From assembly GCA_018971155.1 (NCBI GenBank), contig JAGXBI010000005.1, positions 1-34,120 of the forward strand: 34,120 nt of DNA. Direction: 5' to 3'. This document shows positions 1 to 9,118 of the stretch, one piece after another. The translations under genes and the position numbers were made by a program. Source of the stretch: Burkholderiales bacterium. GTDB lineage: Bacteria; Pseudomonadota; Gammaproteobacteria; Burkholderiales; Burkholderiaceae. Under the pieces are notes generated by a model, which saw only the letters and a list, made by a program, of their open reading frames with translations, made no database searches and was not told where the DNA came from. Positions within the stretch are counted from its first letter, which is position 1. Every line of letters starts with the position of its first letter.

Positions 1-2
1 AC

Positions 3-485
3 TCAGGCCTGATCGAGCTCGAAAGCTTTGTGCAGGGCGCGCACGGCCAGTTCCATGTATTTCTCGTCGATCAGCACCGAGATCTTGATTTCGGAGGTCG
101 AAATCATCTGGATGTTGATGCCCTCTTCGGAGAGCGTGCGGAAAGCCGTGCTGGCGATGCCGACGTGCGAGCGCATGCCGACGCCGACCACCGAGACTTT
201 CGAGACTTTCGGATCGCCGACGATCTCGGCGGCCCCCACGTGCGCCTGCACGCTGGTCTTGAGGATCTCCATCGCGCGCTGGTATTCGCCGCGGCCCACC
301 GTGAACGTGAAGTCGGTCTTGCCCTCCACGCTCTGGTTCTGGATGATCATGTCGACGTCGATATTGGCGTCGGCGATCGGCCCCAGGATCTGGTAGGCGA
401 TGCCCGGCCTGTCCGGCACACCCCGGACGGTGATCTTGCCTTCGTCGCGCTGAAACGCGATGCCCGAGATGACTGCCTTTTCCAT
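3..485 (-). other. Possible internal in-frame start for an aspartokinase beta subunit
   Basis: Inside lysC, the in-frame ATG at 483-485 (residue 257, MEKAVISGIAF) is preceded eight bases upstream by GAGGAAG, which resembles a Shine-Dalgarno sequence. Translation from here gives 160 residues consisting only of the two ACT domains. Some aspartokinases, for example in Bacillus and Corynebacterium, are alpha2beta2 complexes whose beta chain is made this way from the same gene. That this start is used here is an inference. Confidence 0.4.
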
Positions 486-1253
486 CGTTTCGTCTTCCTC
501 AAAAGTAATCAGAGTGCCGGAGCGCATTTCCTGCTCGAGCGGGCACAGCGGGTCGGTCAGGCTCGACAGCACGCGGGTCTTCACCTGGTATTTGCCGGCA
601 AACTCCACCGAACGGATCTGCAGCACCTTGGAACCCAGGCTCGCCATCTCGAGCATTTCCTCGAAGGTGATCTTGTCGAGCCGGCGGGCATCGTCGACCA
701 CGCGCGGATCGGTCGTGTAGACGCCATCCACGTCGGTGTAGATCAGGCATTCGTCGGCCCCTAGCGCGGCGGCCATGGCCACCGCCGAGGTGTCGGAGCC
801 ACCACGCCCGAGCGTTGTGATGTGGCCGTTCGGATCGACCCCCTGGAAACCGGTGATCACGACGACCTTGCCTTCGTCCAGATCCTTCAGCACGCGCTCG
901 CTGTCGATTTCGCTGATGCGCGCCTTGGTAAACGCGCTGTCGGTCTTGACCGCCACTTGCCAGCCCGCGTAGCTCACCGCATCGAGCCCTTCGGCCTTGA
1001 GCGCGAGCGCCAGCAACCCGACGCTGACCTGCTCACCGGTCGAGGCGATCATATCGAGCTCGCGCGGGTCGGGGTGCGCGGAAATTTCCTTGGCCAGACC
1101 GAGCAGCCGGTTGGTCTCGCCGGACATCGCGGATGGCACCACCACCATGCGATGACCGGCCTTGTGCCACTTGGCGACGCGCTTGGCGACGTTCTTGATC
1201 CGCTCGACCGAGCCCATCGAAGTGCCGCCATATTTGTGTACGATCAGAGCCAT
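3..1253 (-). CDS. lysC: Aspartokinase, lysine/threonine-sensitive type
   Basis: This enzyme phosphorylates L-aspartate, the first step towards lysine, threonine, methionine and diaminopimelate. The ORF track gives 507 residues, but the first 91 do not look like aspartokinase. The ATG at 1251-1253 starts MALIVHKYGGTSMG, the standard beginning of the family, and leaves 416 residues, a normal length for a monofunctional aspartokinase. KYGGTS lies at residues 7-12 and the nucleotide/aspartate-site segment GRGGSD at 149-154. Two ACT domains fill roughly residue 265 to the end and are where end-product amino acids usually bind. The TGA stop at 3-5 is inside the window, so the gene is complete. It follows tilS after a 199-bp gap that holds a likely promoter and a tandem repeat. 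An internal ATG (residue 257) may start a separate beta subunit; see findings. Confidence 0.96.
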   Translation of the reverse strand: MALIVHKYGGTSMGSVERIKNVAKRVAKWHKAGHRMVVVPSAMSGETNRLLGLAKEISAHPDPRELDMIASTGEQVSVGLLALALKAEGLDAVSYAGWQVAVKTDSAFTKARISEIDSERVLKDLDEGKVVVITGFQGVDPNGHITTLGRGGSDTSAVAMAAALGADECLIYTDVDGVYTTDPRVVDDARRLDKITFEEMLEMASLGSKVLQIRSVEFAGKYQVKTRVLSSLTDPLCPLEQEMRSGTLITFEEDETMEKAVISGIAFQRDEGKITVRGVPDRPGIAYQILGPIADANIDVDMIIQNQSVEGKTDFTFTVGRGEYQRAMEILKTSVQAHVGAAEIVGDPKVSKVSVVGVGMRSHVGIASTAFRTLSEEGINIQMISTSEIKISVLIDEKYMELAVRALHKAFELDQA

Positions 1254-1311
1254 ATCATCACTAAAACATTGATTGCAGAAAATTGGGATTCGACGCAGAT
1301 GGCGCAACGCT

Positions 1312-1355
1312 TTTGGCAACGCACTCGGCCGGCTTTGGCAACGCACCCGGCCGGC
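1312..1355. repeat. Two-copy 22-bp tandem direct repeat in the tilS-lysC gap
   Basis: Two adjacent 22-bp copies occupy 1312-1333 and 1334-1355. Each starts TTTGGCAACGCAC and ends CGGCCGGC, and they differ at a single base (T or C at position 14). They lie between the probable lysC -10 box and the lysC start, so they would be in the lysC mRNA leader. Function unknown; they may simply be a local duplication. Confidence 0.85.
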
Positions 1356-1404
1356 GGGCCGCAAACTCGAGCAGGGATAGGCGCCCCAGTCAGCGCAACT
1401 GGTT

Positions 1405-1413
1405 ATTATCGCA
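1405..1413 (-). promoter_or_regulatory. Possible extended -10 promoter element for lysC
   Basis: The minus strand reads TGCGATAAT, an extended -10 element (TGn followed by GATAAT, five of six matches to consensus), in the gap between tilS and lysC. I see no good -35 box at 16-18 bp. Transcription would start near 1398 and give a leader of about 145 nt. This is a judgement by eye. Confidence 0.4.
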
Positions 1414-1452
1414 TGATTTGCGGCGCCGCTTGACTGCCGCGGGGCCGCCGCG

Positions 1453-2940
1453 TCACTCGCCCAAGCCATGCCACGCAAGGCGCCACCATGCGCCGGAGTG
1501 TGCCTCGAGTTGTCCGGACGAATCACGCAGAAGGCGTTGATCGACGCCCAGCCGCGGCACGAACAAAATCCGCTCCCCCAGCCAGACGACCGGCACGGCC
1601 CGTTGCCAGGCCGGCACGCCTTCGACCTGAAACAGATTTTTCAGTGTCTTGCTCGGCTGGCGCGGATGTCGCTTGAGCCGCTCGCCGCCGCTTCTTGGCT
1701 CGGCCCGCAACGGCGCCGAGCGCAGCAGGCTCTCGGGTACGTCAGTAGCGGCATCGACGGCGCCGCCGGCCGGCACGGGCGAAAAGACCAGCGTGCCGCG
1801 CCAATCCGGCAAGCGCCACTCGCGCTGCCCATGCCAGCGCAGCGTCGCCGTGGCGTCGAGCTCGCGCGCCGGCGGCGGCGCCGCATCGTCCCAATACAGG
1901 CAGTGGCGATAAAGGCGCATCACGCGAGCGTCGTGCGGCAGTGCGACCTGCGCCGCGTCGTCGGTGCGACGCAGTTGCCGCTGCCAGTCCGCCAGGCGCG
2001 ATTCGCTGGCCGGGCGCAATCCCTGCGCACGTACCCAATACCGCAACAGATTGGTCAGGCGAGCCTCGCCCAGACGCAGCAGCACGCGGTGATCGAGTCC
2101 CGGGCCGTCGGGCCACCCGGCGGCCTGCAGATCTTGCGCTGCGAGCTCGTCGAGCAATGCTTGCGCCTGGTGCGCGTGCCGGGCAAAGCGCGCCAGCGTC
2201 TGACGGTACGCCGGGGCGTGCCTGGCCAGGGCGGGCATCACGTCGTGGCGCAAAGCGTTGCGCAAAAATCGCGAATCCTGATTCGAGTCATCCTCGACCC
2301 AATCCAGGCCCCACTGCGCAGCATAGGCATCGATTGCCGCACGCGGGACGTGCAGCAAGGGCCGCAGCAATGTCACGCCGGCCAGACGGCCGGGCCGATC
2401 GATCTCGGGCATGCCCGCCACCCCCGGCAGGCCAGTGCCGCGCAGCAATTGCAGCAATATCGTCTCGGCCTGATCGTCCGCGTGATGGGCGGTCATCAGG
2501 CAAGTCGCGCCATGCTGCCGGCACAGCTCGCGCAACGCTGCGTAGCGCGCCTGGCGCGCCGCCGCCTCGATGCCCTGCCCGGCCCGCTCGGCAAGCCGAA
2601 CGCGACGCGCGTCGAAAGGCACTTGCAGGGCCGCCGCACGCTCGGCGCAAAACCGTTGCCAGTTGTCGGCCTGACGGCTCAAACCGTGGTGGATGTGCAA
2701 AGCGATCAGCTCGACGCCGATCTCGCCGGCGAGTCGCGCCGTCGCGTCGAGCAGCACGACCGAATCACGCCCGCCGCTCAGTGCAATGGCGACTAGCGGA
2801 ATGCTGCCTGGGATAAGGGGGGGAGATGAAATGCAAGACGCCAGCCAGTCGGCCAGCGCCTGCCGAACCGCCGCCGAGACATCGGCAACGGCGTGATCGG
2901 CGCCGGTACTATTTGGCGCCGGTTTCCTTGAATTTGCCAT
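1453..2940 (-). CDS. tilS: tRNA(Ile)-lysidine synthetase
   Basis: TilS uses ATP and lysine to convert C34 of the CAU anticodon of a minor tRNA-Ile to lysidine, so that it reads AUA and is charged with isoleucine. The N-terminal PP-loop ATPase signature SGGRDS is at residues 55-60, followed by the family segment [26 protein letters not shown]. The remaining C-terminal part is less conserved, as is usual for the tRNA-binding domains. The length is 495 residues. The ATG at 2938-2940 lies inside the 3' end of accA, a 32-nt overlap. The nearby valine codon is GTT, so it cannot be an alternative start. The overlap suggests translational coupling with accA, and lysC follows on the same strand. Confidence 0.95.
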   Translation of the reverse strand: MANSRKPAPNSTGADHAVADVSAAVRQALADWLASCISSPPLIPGSIPLVAIALSGGRDSVVLLDATARLAGEIGVELIALHIHHGLSRQADNWQRFCAERAAALQVPFDARRVRLAERAGQGIEAAARQARYAALRELCRQHGATCLMTAHHADDQAETILLQLLRGTGLPGVAGMPEIDRPGRLAGVTLLRPLLHVPRAAIDAYAAQWGLDWVEDDSNQDSRFLRNALRHDVMPALARHAPAYRQTLARFARHAHQAQALLDELAAQDLQAAGWPDGPGLDHRVLLRLGEARLTNLLRYWVRAQGLRPASESRLADWQRQLRRTDDAAQVALPHDARVMRLYRHCLYWDDAAPPPARELDATATLRWHGQREWRLPDWRGTLVFSPVPAGGAVDAATDVPESLLRSAPLRAEPRSGGERLKRHPRQPSKTLKNLFQVEGVPAWQRAVPVVWLGERILFVPRLGVDQRLLRDSSGQLEAHSGAWWRLAWHGLGE

Positions 2941-3877
2941 AGCTCAGCAGCCGCTCGTGCCGGCGCGCCAGCAACTCGCGCGGACTCATGCCATGGAACT
3001 GCCGCAGCGTATCGGCCAGGGCGCGCTTGAGCATGCCCGACATGCCGAGCGGATCGCGATGGGCGCCGCCCAGAGGCTCGTTGACGATCTTGTCGATCAG
3101 GCCCAGCGCCTTCAGGCGGTGCGCCGTCAGCCCCAGCGCCTCGGCGGCCTCCGGCGCCTTGGCCGCGCTTTTCCAGAGAATCGACGCGCAGCCCTCGGGG
3201 GAGATCACCGAATACGTGGCGAATTGCAGCATCAGCACGCTGTCGGCCACGGCCACCGCCAGCGCGCCGCCCGAGCCACCCTCGCCGATGATGGTGGTGA
3301 TGATCGGCGTCTTGAGCTCGGCCATCACATACAGGTTGTAGCCGATGGCCTCGGATTGCCCACGCTCTTCGGCGTCGATGCCCGGATAGGCGCCCGGCGT
3401 GTCGACGAAGGTGAAGATCGGCAGATTGAATTTCTCGGCCAGCCGCATCAGTCGCAATGCCTTGCGATACCCTTCGGGCCGCGGCATGCCGAAATTGCGC
3501 AGCGCGCGCTCCTTGGTGTCGCGCCCTTTCTGATGACCGATCACCATGCAGGCCTGGCCGTTGAAGCGCGCCATGCCGCCGACGATGGCCTGATCGTCGG
3601 CGAAGTGACGATCACCGTGCAATTCGTGGAAATCTGTGAAGATGTTGCGCACATAATCGAGCGTATAGGGCCGCTGCGGGTGGCGCGCGATTTGCGAAAC
3701 CTGCCATGGGGTCAGGTTGGCGTAAATGTCCTTGGTCAGTTGCTGGCTTTTTTTCGAGAGCCGGTCGATCTCTTCGGAAATGTCAACTGCCGAGTCGTCC
3801 TGCACGAAACGCAATTCTTCGATCTTTGCGTCAAGCTCGGCGATCGGTTGTTCAAAATCCAAAAAGGTTGTTTTCAT
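2909..3877 (-). CDS. accA: Acetyl-CoA carboxylase, carboxyltransferase subunit alpha
   Basis: AccA pairs with AccD in the carboxyltransferase that moves the carboxyl group from carboxybiotin to acetyl-CoA, making malonyl-CoA for fatty acid synthesis. The protein has 322 residues, close to the usual length of about 320. It starts [16 protein letters not shown], as betaproteobacterial AccA does. It contains the conserved region around [22 protein letters not shown] and the glycine-rich crotonase-fold segment [15 protein letters not shown], which helps form the oxyanion hole. Its 3' end overlaps the tilS start. The partner accD is elsewhere in the window, next to trpA, so the two subunits are in separate operons, as is usual in this family. 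Confidence 0.97.
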   Translation of the reverse strand: MKTTFLDFEQPIAELDAKIEELRFVQDDSAVDISEEIDRLSKKSQQLTKDIYANLTPWQVSQIARHPQRPYTLDYVRNIFTDFHELHGDRHFADDQAIVGGMARFNGQACMVIGHQKGRDTKERALRNFGMPRPEGYRKALRLMRLAEKFNLPIFTFVDTPGAYPGIDAEERGQSEAIGYNLYVMAELKTPIITTIIGEGGSGGALAVAVADSVLMLQFATYSVISPEGCASILWKSAAKAPEAAEALGLTAHRLKALGLIDKIVNEPLGGAHRDPLGMSGMLKRALADTLRQFHGMSPRELLARRHERLLSYGKFKETGAK

Positions 3878-3905
3878 CGAGTAACCCCGGAAAATTCGGC
3901 AGCGT

Positions 3906-3911
3906 ATTGTA
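3906..3911 (-). promoter_or_regulatory. Possible -10 box upstream of accA
   Basis: TACAAT (five of six matches to consensus) lies on the minus strand 29 bp upstream of the accA start, in the 94-bp gap after the glycosylase gene. No convincing -35 box is visible. It would give accA-tilS a promoter separate from cysS. Two short palindromes, CCCGATCGGG and GATATATC, are also in this gap. Confidence 0.3.
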
Positions 3912-3971
3912 ACTCTTGCAAGACGATCCGGCCCGATCGGGCACAGATATATCTAGTCGCTGCAAATACCA

Positions 3972-4778
3972 TCAATATTCGACCGGCAGCGGATCGAGAC
4001 TGCGCCACATATACCACGTCGCCACAGACCGCCACGGTTCCCAGTTGGCGGCGACCTCGCGCGCTTCGCTGCGCGTCACGGGTTCGCCGCTGAAATAGTT
4101 TGTGCTGATCGCGTTGATCAAACCGATATCGTCGAGCGGCAGCACATTGGGCCGCAGCAGGTTGAACATCAGGAACATCTCCGCCGTCCAGCGGCCGATG
4201 CCGCGAATCTGCGTCAGTTCCGCGATCACGCTCTCGTCGTCCATTTCGGACCATGAGCTCACATGCAACGCGCCGGATTTGAAATGCCCGGCCAGGTCAT
4301 GAATGTATTCGGCCTTGCGCTTGGACAGCCCGCATGCCGCCAGCGCCTCGTGGCCCGCCTTGAGGAATTGCGCGGGCGTGAGCCGCGGACAGGTCGCCTC
4401 GACGCGGTCCCAAACGGATTGCGCCGCCTTCACGGAAATCTGCTGGCCGACGATCGAGCGCGCCAGCGTCACGAACGGATCGCCCCGCCCGAGCAGATGC
4501 GCCGGCCCGAACTGCGGGATCAGTTTTTTCAGGATGCGATCGCGCTTGACCAGATCACTGCAGGCTTTATCCCAGTATTCCGGACGGCCCGTTCCGGATG
4601 TATAGACGGGTACCGCGCCGGTTACCACGACCGGCGCCGCCTTGGGCGTGTCAATCTGGGTGGTTTTGCCTGTTTTGACGACGACCTGCGTGGTTTTCGC
4701 AGCTTTTGCAGGCGTGGCGGGCGCTTTTAGCGCAGCGCTCTTACCGCGCGCAGTCGTGGTGGTTTTGCGAGTTGCCAT
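3972..4778 (-). CDS. DNA-3-methyladenine glycosylase II-like (HhH-GPD) protein
   Basis: This looks like an AlkA-type base-excision repair glycosylase that removes alkylated bases such as 3-methyladenine. The HhH-GPD fold begins near residue 65. The segment ARSIVGQQISVKAA is typical of the family. The helix-hairpin-helix LTQIRGIGRWTAEMF lies at 188-202, and the LPLDDIGL segment after it holds the likely catalytic aspartate (D217). There are 268 residues. About 60 residues at the N terminus are an added low-complexity tail rich in K, T, A and P, not part of the fold. The four-cysteine iron-sulfur cluster of the Nth/MutY branch is absent, which favours the AlkA branch. The gene starts 10 bp after the cysS stop, so it is probably co-transcribed with cysS. 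Confidence 0.88.
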   Translation of the reverse strand: MATRKTTTTARGKSAALKAPATPAKAAKTTQVVVKTGKTTQIDTPKAAPVVVTGAVPVYTSGTGRPEYWDKACSDLVKRDRILKKLIPQFGPAHLLGRGDPFVTLARSIVGQQISVKAAQSVWDRVEATCPRLTPAQFLKAGHEALAACGLSKRKAEYIHDLAGHFKSGALHVSSWSEMDDESVIAELTQIRGIGRWTAEMFLMFNLLRPNVLPLDDIGLINAISTNYFSGEPVTRSEAREVAANWEPWRSVATWYMWRSLDPLPVEY

Positions 4779-4788
4779 CGATGTTCTC

Positions 4789-6195
4789 TTAACCCCGCCG
4801 CCATTCGGTCAGGCCGCCCGGCCGATCTTCCAGGACAATGCCCTCGGCCAGCAATTCGGCGCGAATCCGATCGGCCTCGGCGAAATTCCTTGCCTGCTTG
4901 GCTGCCGCGCGCGCGGCGATGCGTGCCTCGATGCCGGCATTGGCCGACGCCTGCGAGCCTGCATCGCGGCCAACTGCGGGCAGCCCCTGCAGGAACGCTT
5001 GCGGCTCGCGCCCGAGCAATCCCAGCGTCGCGGCAAGTCCCTTGAGTTGCCGCGCCAGCTCGGCGGATTGAGTCCTGTTGATGCCGTTGACCAGTTCGAA
5101 CAGCACCGAGACCGCCAGCGCGGTGTTGAAATCGTCGTTCATCGCCGCGCGAAAACGCTGCGCGTGATCTTCTTCCCAGTCGAGCGGCGCGGCATCCGGC
5201 GCCACATCCTTGAGCGCCGTATAGAGCCGCGTGAGCGCGCCACGGGCGTCCTCGAGATGCGTGTCGCTGTAATTCAGCGGACTGCGGTAATGCGTGCGCA
5301 AAATGAAGAAACGAACGACTTCGGCATCGAACTTCTCGAGCACTTCGCGGATGGTGAAGAAGTTGCCGAGCGACTTCGACATCTTCTCGTTGTCGACTCG
5401 CACGAAGCCATTGTGCATCCAGTAGTTGACGAAAGGCTTGCCGCTCGCCCCTTCGCTCTGGGCAATTTCATTTTCGTGGTGTGGAAATTGCAGGTCGGCG
5501 CCGCCACCGTGGATGTCGAAATGCTCGCCCAGCAGCTGGCAGCTCATCGCCGAGCATTCGATGTGCCACCCGGGACGGCCGGCGCCCCACGGCGAAGCCC
5601 ACTTCGATTCGTCGGGCTCCTGCGGTTTGGCGCGCTTCCACAGCACGAAGTCGAGCGGATCGCGCTTGGCCTCGTTGGCGGCGACGCGCTCGCCGGCGCG
5701 CAAATCCTCGAGAGATTTGCCCGACAGCTTGCCGTAGCCGACGAACTTCCGTACTGCGTAATTGACGTCGCCGTCGTCGGCCTGGTAGGCGTAACCGTTG
5801 CGCTCGAGCCGGCCGATCATGTCGAGCATCTGCGGCACGAAGCGCGTGGCGCGCGGCTCATGATCGGGGCGCTGCACGCCGAGTGCGTCGGCATCCTCGT
5901 GCATGTAGCGAATGAAACGCTCGGTCAGCGCACCGATGGTTTCGCCGTTTTCGGTCGCGCGCTTGATGATCTTGTCGTCGATGTCGGTGATGTTGCGCAC
6001 ATAGGTCACGCGATAGCCGATGGTGCGCAGCCAACGCTGCACCATGTCGAACACCACCATGACGCGCGCGTGACCGACATGGCAATAGTCGTACACGGTC
6101 ATGCCGCACACGTACATGCGCACCTCGCCCGGCGTCAGCGATACAAATGGCTGCTTATCCCGCGCCAGCGAGTTGTAAATCCGGAGTGAATCCAT
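4789..6195 (-). CDS. cysS: Cysteinyl-tRNA synthetase
   Basis: CysRS charges tRNA-Cys with cysteine. The ORF track adds 42 unrelated residues. The ATG at 6193-6195 gives [10 protein letters not shown] and a 468-residue protein of normal length. The class I signature HVGH is at residues 39-42 and KMSKS at 271-275. The zinc site that selects cysteine is visible as C30, C214, H239 and E243, in the contexts [15 protein letters not shown] and [12 protein letters not shown]. The gene is first in its minus-strand run, and the TPR gene diverges from it across a 200-bp gap. The glycosylase follows 10 bp downstream. Confidence 0.97.
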   Translation of the reverse strand: MDSLRIYNSLARDKQPFVSLTPGEVRMYVCGMTVYDYCHVGHARVMVVFDMVQRWLRTIGYRVTYVRNITDIDDKIIKRATENGETIGALTERFIRYMHEDADALGVQRPDHEPRATRFVPQMLDMIGRLERNGYAYQADDGDVNYAVRKFVGYGKLSGKSLEDLRAGERVAANEAKRDPLDFVLWKRAKPQEPDESKWASPWGAGRPGWHIECSAMSCQLLGEHFDIHGGGADLQFPHHENEIAQSEGASGKPFVNYWMHNGFVRVDNEKMSKSLGNFFTIREVLEKFDAEVVRFFILRTHYRSPLNYSDTHLEDARGALTRLYTALKDVAPDAAPLDWEEDHAQRFRAAMNDDFNTALAVSVLFELVNGINRTQSAELARQLKGLAATLGLLGREPQAFLQGLPAVGRDAGSQASANAGIEARIAARAAAKQARNFAEADRIRAELLAEGIVLEDRPGGLTEWRRG

Positions 6196-6395
6196 AGAAA
6201 CGATGCGTGGCCGCCTGCCGATTTTCCCGCCATGCCAGCCGAGGAAAACGCCCGCTGGTCCAAGGGTACAGCGAGGCGGCAATAGAAGCACGTCCGCACG
6301 GCCGAGGAGGATCCCCAGCACGCGTGAGCGTTTTGTTAGAATGCGGCCGAGTATAGCACCACTTATATGCCCCTTTGCACCCTCCGGCCGCCACT
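6196..6395. promoter_or_regulatory. Divergent intergenic region between cysS and the TPR gene
   Basis: This 200-bp gap must hold the promoters of cysS (leftward) and of the TPR-ppiA-ppiB-lpxH group (rightward). The minus strand carries TATACT at 6350-6355, a good -10 for cysS, without a clear -35 box. I could not find a convincing rightward promoter. No small gene is apparent. Confidence 0.4.
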
Positions 6396-7004
6396 ATGAC
6401 CTTTCGTTTCCGGTTTCTCCCGCGCCCTGTCCTGGCTGCCTTGACGGCCGCGCTCATCATGAGCGGCGTCGCGCAAGCGCAGTTGCTCTCACCCCAGCAG
6501 GAGGCCGGTGCCGCTATCGGCAAATTGGTCGATAGCCATCAATACCAGGCGGCGCTGCCGCGCATCGATGCCTATCTGAAAAAGTATCCGCGCGATGCGC
6601 AAATGCGCTTCACGCGCGGGCGCGTGCTGACCGAACTCGGTCAACGCGAGCAGGCCATCGCGGCATTCAAGGCACTGACACAGGATTTCCCGGAGCTGCC
6701 CGAGCCTTACAACAACCTGGCCGCGCTGTATGCGCAGGAGGGGCACTTCGAACGAGCCCGCGCGGCGCTCGAGATGGCGATTCGCACCAACCCGAATTTC
6801 GCCGTCGCCTACGCGAACCTGGGCGATGTCTATGCCAAACTGGCCAGTCAAGCCTATGCGCGCGCCAATCAGCTCGCCCCCAGCGCCAACGTCAACGCCA
6901 AAATCCAGGCGCTCGATCATATGCTGCAGAGCCAGGCGATCGCGCCGGTCGCCCCCGCGCCAGCGAGCGCGGCCCCGGCCGCCAGCGGTCGCGCGAGCCC
7001 CTGA
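6396..7004 (+). CDS. Exported TPR-repeat protein
   Basis: This 202-residue protein begins with a Sec signal peptide: a basic start ([11 protein letters not shown]), a hydrophobic core and a probable cleavage after AQA at residue 28. Residues 40-150 contain about three tetratricopeptide repeats, such as [28 protein letters not shown] followed by [19 protein letters not shown]. The last 35 residues are rich in alanine and proline. TPR repeats bind other proteins, so a periplasmic scaffold role is plausible, but no function is known to me. I chose the ATG at 6396 over the TTG at 6375 because it begins directly at the signal peptide. The stop overlaps an ATG at 7004 and ppiA follows, so the genes are probably one operon. 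Confidence 0.85.
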   Translation: MTFRFRFLPRPVLAALTAALIMSGVAQAQLLSPQQEAGAAIGKLVDSHQYQAALPRIDAYLKKYPRDAQMRFTRGRVLTELGQREQAIAAFKALTQDFPELPEPYNNLAALYAQEGHFERARAALEMAIRTNPNFAVAYANLGDVYAKLASQAYARANQLAPSANVNAKIQALDHMLQSQAIAPVAPAPASAAPAASGRASP

Positions 7005-7063
7005 TGCGGCGGCGCCTTGCCACCGCAATGCCCTTACCGTCGTTATTTTCGGGAACGAAATCC

Positions 7064-7675
7064 ATGTCAAATCGCTTTTTCCTCTGGCGCGCCGCAGCAT
7101 GCGGCGCAACTGCCCTGACCTTGCTGGGCGCCGCGCCCGCGCATGCCCAGGACAAGAACCAGCCGGCACCGACGAGCCATCCGGTCGTGCAGTTCAAGAC
7201 CAGCGACGGCGATTTCAAGGTCGAATTGTTTCCGGAAAAAGCCCCCAAGACAGTCGCCAATTTTCTTCAATACGTCAAAAGCGGTTTTTATAACGGCACG
7301 ATCTTCCACCGCGTCATCAACGGCTTCATGATCCAGGGCGGCGGCTACACGCCCGACTATCAGGAGAAGCCGACTCGCGCGCCCATTGCGCTCGAGAGCC
7401 GCAATGGCCTGAAAAACACCACGGGTACCATCGCCATGGCCCGCACCAGCGACCCGAACTCCGCCACCTCGCAATTTTTCATCAATGTGGCGGATAATGC
7501 GTCACTGGATTATCCGCAACCGGACGGTTACGGGTATGCGGTGTTCGGCAAGGTCATCGCCGGCATGGACACGGTCGAGCGCGTCAAAGCGGTGCCGACC
7601 ACCACCCGCGGCCCCTATGCCAATACGCCGGTCACTCCCGTCGTGATCAAATCCGCCGCCGTGGTTCAACCCTGA
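7064..7675 (+). CDS. ppiA: Periplasmic cyclophilin-type peptidyl-prolyl cis-trans isomerase
   Basis: This protein accelerates cis-trans isomerisation of proline peptide bonds in exported proteins. The ATG at 7064 gives 203 residues that open with a Sec signal peptide ([20 protein letters not shown], cleavage after AHA). The ATG at 7004 in the ORF track would put 20 extra residues before the signal and overlaps the TPR stop, so I reject it. The cyclophilin domain runs from about residue 40 to the end. It contains the catalytic segment [13 protein letters not shown] (from 81), then [21 protein letters not shown] and the core segment [18 protein letters not shown] second cyclophilin without a signal peptide follows 44 bp downstream, giving a periplasmic/cytoplasmic pair. 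Confidence 0.92.
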   Translation: MSNRFFLWRAAACGATALTLLGAAPAHAQDKNQPAPTSHPVVQFKTSDGDFKVELFPEKAPKTVANFLQYVKSGFYNGTIFHRVINGFMIQGGGYTPDYQEKPTRAPIALESRNGLKNTTGTIAMARTSDPNSATSQFFINVADNASLDYPQPDGYGYAVFGKVIAGMDTVERVKAVPTTTRGPYANTPVTPVVIKSAAVVQP

Positions 7676-7719
7676 ACCGGAACCTGGCATCATCTCCACT
7701 TTTTTGCAAAGGAAACATC

Positions 7720-8214
7720 ATGGTCGAGCTGCACACCAACTTCGGCGTCATTCGTCTCGAACTGGACTCCGACAAGGCGCCGAAAACCGTCGAGAATTTT
7801 TTGAACTACGTGCGTAAGGGCCATTACGACAACACGATTTTCCATCGCGTCATCGATGGCTTCATGATTCAGGGCGGCGGCTTCGAGCCGGGCATGAAAC
7901 AGAAGGAGTCCGACGCGCCGATCGAAAACGAGGCAAACAACGGCCTGCAAAACGATCGCGGCACGATCGCAATGGCTCGTACCAACGACCCGCACTCGGC
8001 CACGGCGCAGTTCTTCATCAACGTGAAGGACAACGAGTTCCTCAACTTCAAGGCGCCCAACTCGAGCGGCTGGGGTTACTGCGTGTTCGGCAAAGTGATC
8101 GAGGGGCTCGATGTGGTCGACCAGATCAAGGCCGTCAAGACCGGCTCGCGCGGTTTCCACCAGGACGTCCCGACCGACGATGTGATCATCGAAAAAGCCG
8201 TGATCGTCGCATAA
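7720..8214 (+). CDS. ppiB: Cytoplasmic cyclophilin-type peptidyl-prolyl cis-trans isomerase
   Basis: A 164-residue cyclophilin with no signal peptide, matching PpiB in length. It isomerises proline peptide bonds in the cytoplasm. The catalytic segment [13 protein letters not shown] starts at residue 41. [21 protein letters not shown] and [19 protein letters not shown] follow in the usual order. A good ribosome binding site (AAAGGAA) precedes the ATG. It is closely similar to the mature part of ppiA just upstream, so the pair probably arose by an old duplication. lpxH starts 11 bp after its stop, so the genes are likely co-transcribed. Confidence 0.95.
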   Translation: MVELHTNFGVIRLELDSDKAPKTVENFLNYVRKGHYDNTIFHRVIDGFMIQGGGFEPGMKQKESDAPIENEANNGLQNDRGTIAMARTNDPHSATAQFFINVKDNEFLNFKAPNSSGWGYCVFGKVIEGLDVVDQIKAVKTGSRGFHQDVPTDDVIIEKAVIVA

Positions 8215-8225
8215 CTCGCGCTCGT

Positions 8226-9056
8226 ATGCCGTTCGAGATTGCGCGGTTGCCCGCCTCGTTTCATTTGCGCGGGCCCGCGCTTTTTATTTCCGACCTGCAC
8301 CTGAGTCCGGCGCTGCCGCGCACAGTAGCCGCGTTCGACGCCCTGTTGCAGGGCCCGGCGCGAGCAGCGGGAGAGTTGTTCATTCTGGGTGACTTCTTCG
8401 AATATTGGGTCGGCGACGACATGCTCGATACCGACCCGGACGACCCAGCCTCGTTCGGCGCCTTCGCGCGCGATATTGCCGCCCGGCTCGCGGCCCTGGG
8501 CGCGACTGGTGTTCCCATCTACATCATGCCTGGCAACCGCGACTTCCTGCTCGGGCAGCGATTTGCCCGCAGCGCCCGCGCCACGCTGCTGCACGATCCG
8601 TGTATCGTCGAACGTTTTGGACAACGCATCGTGCTCACGCACGGCGATATGTTGTGCCGCGACGATGCGGCCTATATGCGTTATCGCCGTGTCGTGCGCT
8701 CGCCCCGGCTGCAGCGGCTATTCCTGGCATTGCCGCTGCGGTTTCGCATGGCTGTGGCCGAACGGCTGCGCGCGCGCAGCGCCGGCGCCCAGCAGCGCAA
8801 AATCTATGACGACGTCGATCATGCGGCAGCACGCGAACTGTTCTCTTGCGCCGAGGCCCCTACGCTGATCCACGGCCACACCCACCGCCCCGCGTGTCAC
8901 GAAGACCGCGACGCCCGGGGGCGGTCCACGCATCGCTGGGTGCTCACCGACTGGGAATGCGATCATGGCCAGCCGCGGGCCGGCTATCTCCAATGGGACG
9001 CGGACGGCTTGCGCGCCGTGCCATATTCGGCCCCAGTCGAGCCTGCAGCGCGCTGA
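8226..9056 (+). CDS. lpxH: UDP-2,3-diacylglucosamine diphosphatase
   Basis: LpxH hydrolyses UDP-2,3-diacylglucosamine to lipid X and UMP, the fourth step of lipid A synthesis, at the inner face of the cytoplasmic membrane. The calcineurin-like metallophosphoesterase motifs are all present in order: ISDLHL (D23, H25), GDFFEYWVGDD (D56), MPGNRDFL (N104 to D106), THGD (H139) and HGHTHRP (216-222). GDFFEYWVGDD and the GNRDFL form separate LpxH from general phosphoesterases. The protein has 276 residues, longer than the 240 of E. coli because of insertions and a C-terminal tail. It ends the rightward group and converges with cysE 62 bp on; I see no clear terminator there. Confidence 0.95.
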   Translation: MPFEIARLPASFHLRGPALFISDLHLSPALPRTVAAFDALLQGPARAAGELFILGDFFEYWVGDDMLDTDPDDPASFGAFARDIAARLAALGATGVPIYIMPGNRDFLLGQRFARSARATLLHDPCIVERFGQRIVLTHGDMLCRDDAAYMRYRRVVRSPRLQRLFLALPLRFRMAVAERLRARSAGAQQRKIYDDVDHAAARELFSCAEAPTLIHGHTHRPACHEDRDARGRSTHRWVLTDWECDHGQPRAGYLQWDADGLRAVPYSAPVEPAAR

Positions 9057-9118
9057 GATTCATTGGCGGGCGACCTCGGCGCCGATGGCGCGAGCCTGTG
9101 CCTCGCGCAAATGGCGGG

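Noticed and set aside
4642-6189. 515-residue plus-strand ORF antisense to cysS
   Set aside because: It mirrors cysS and part of the glycosylase gene; no domain is recognisable.
6333-6357. TTGTTA and TATAGC as a rightward promoter for the TPR gene
   Set aside because: The spacing between the two boxes is only 13 bp, too short for a sigma-70 promoter.
7004-7063. ATG at 7004 as the start of the periplasmic cyclophilin
   Set aside because: It overlaps the TPR stop and would put 20 unrelated residues before a complete Sec signal peptide; the ATG at 7064 fits the family better.
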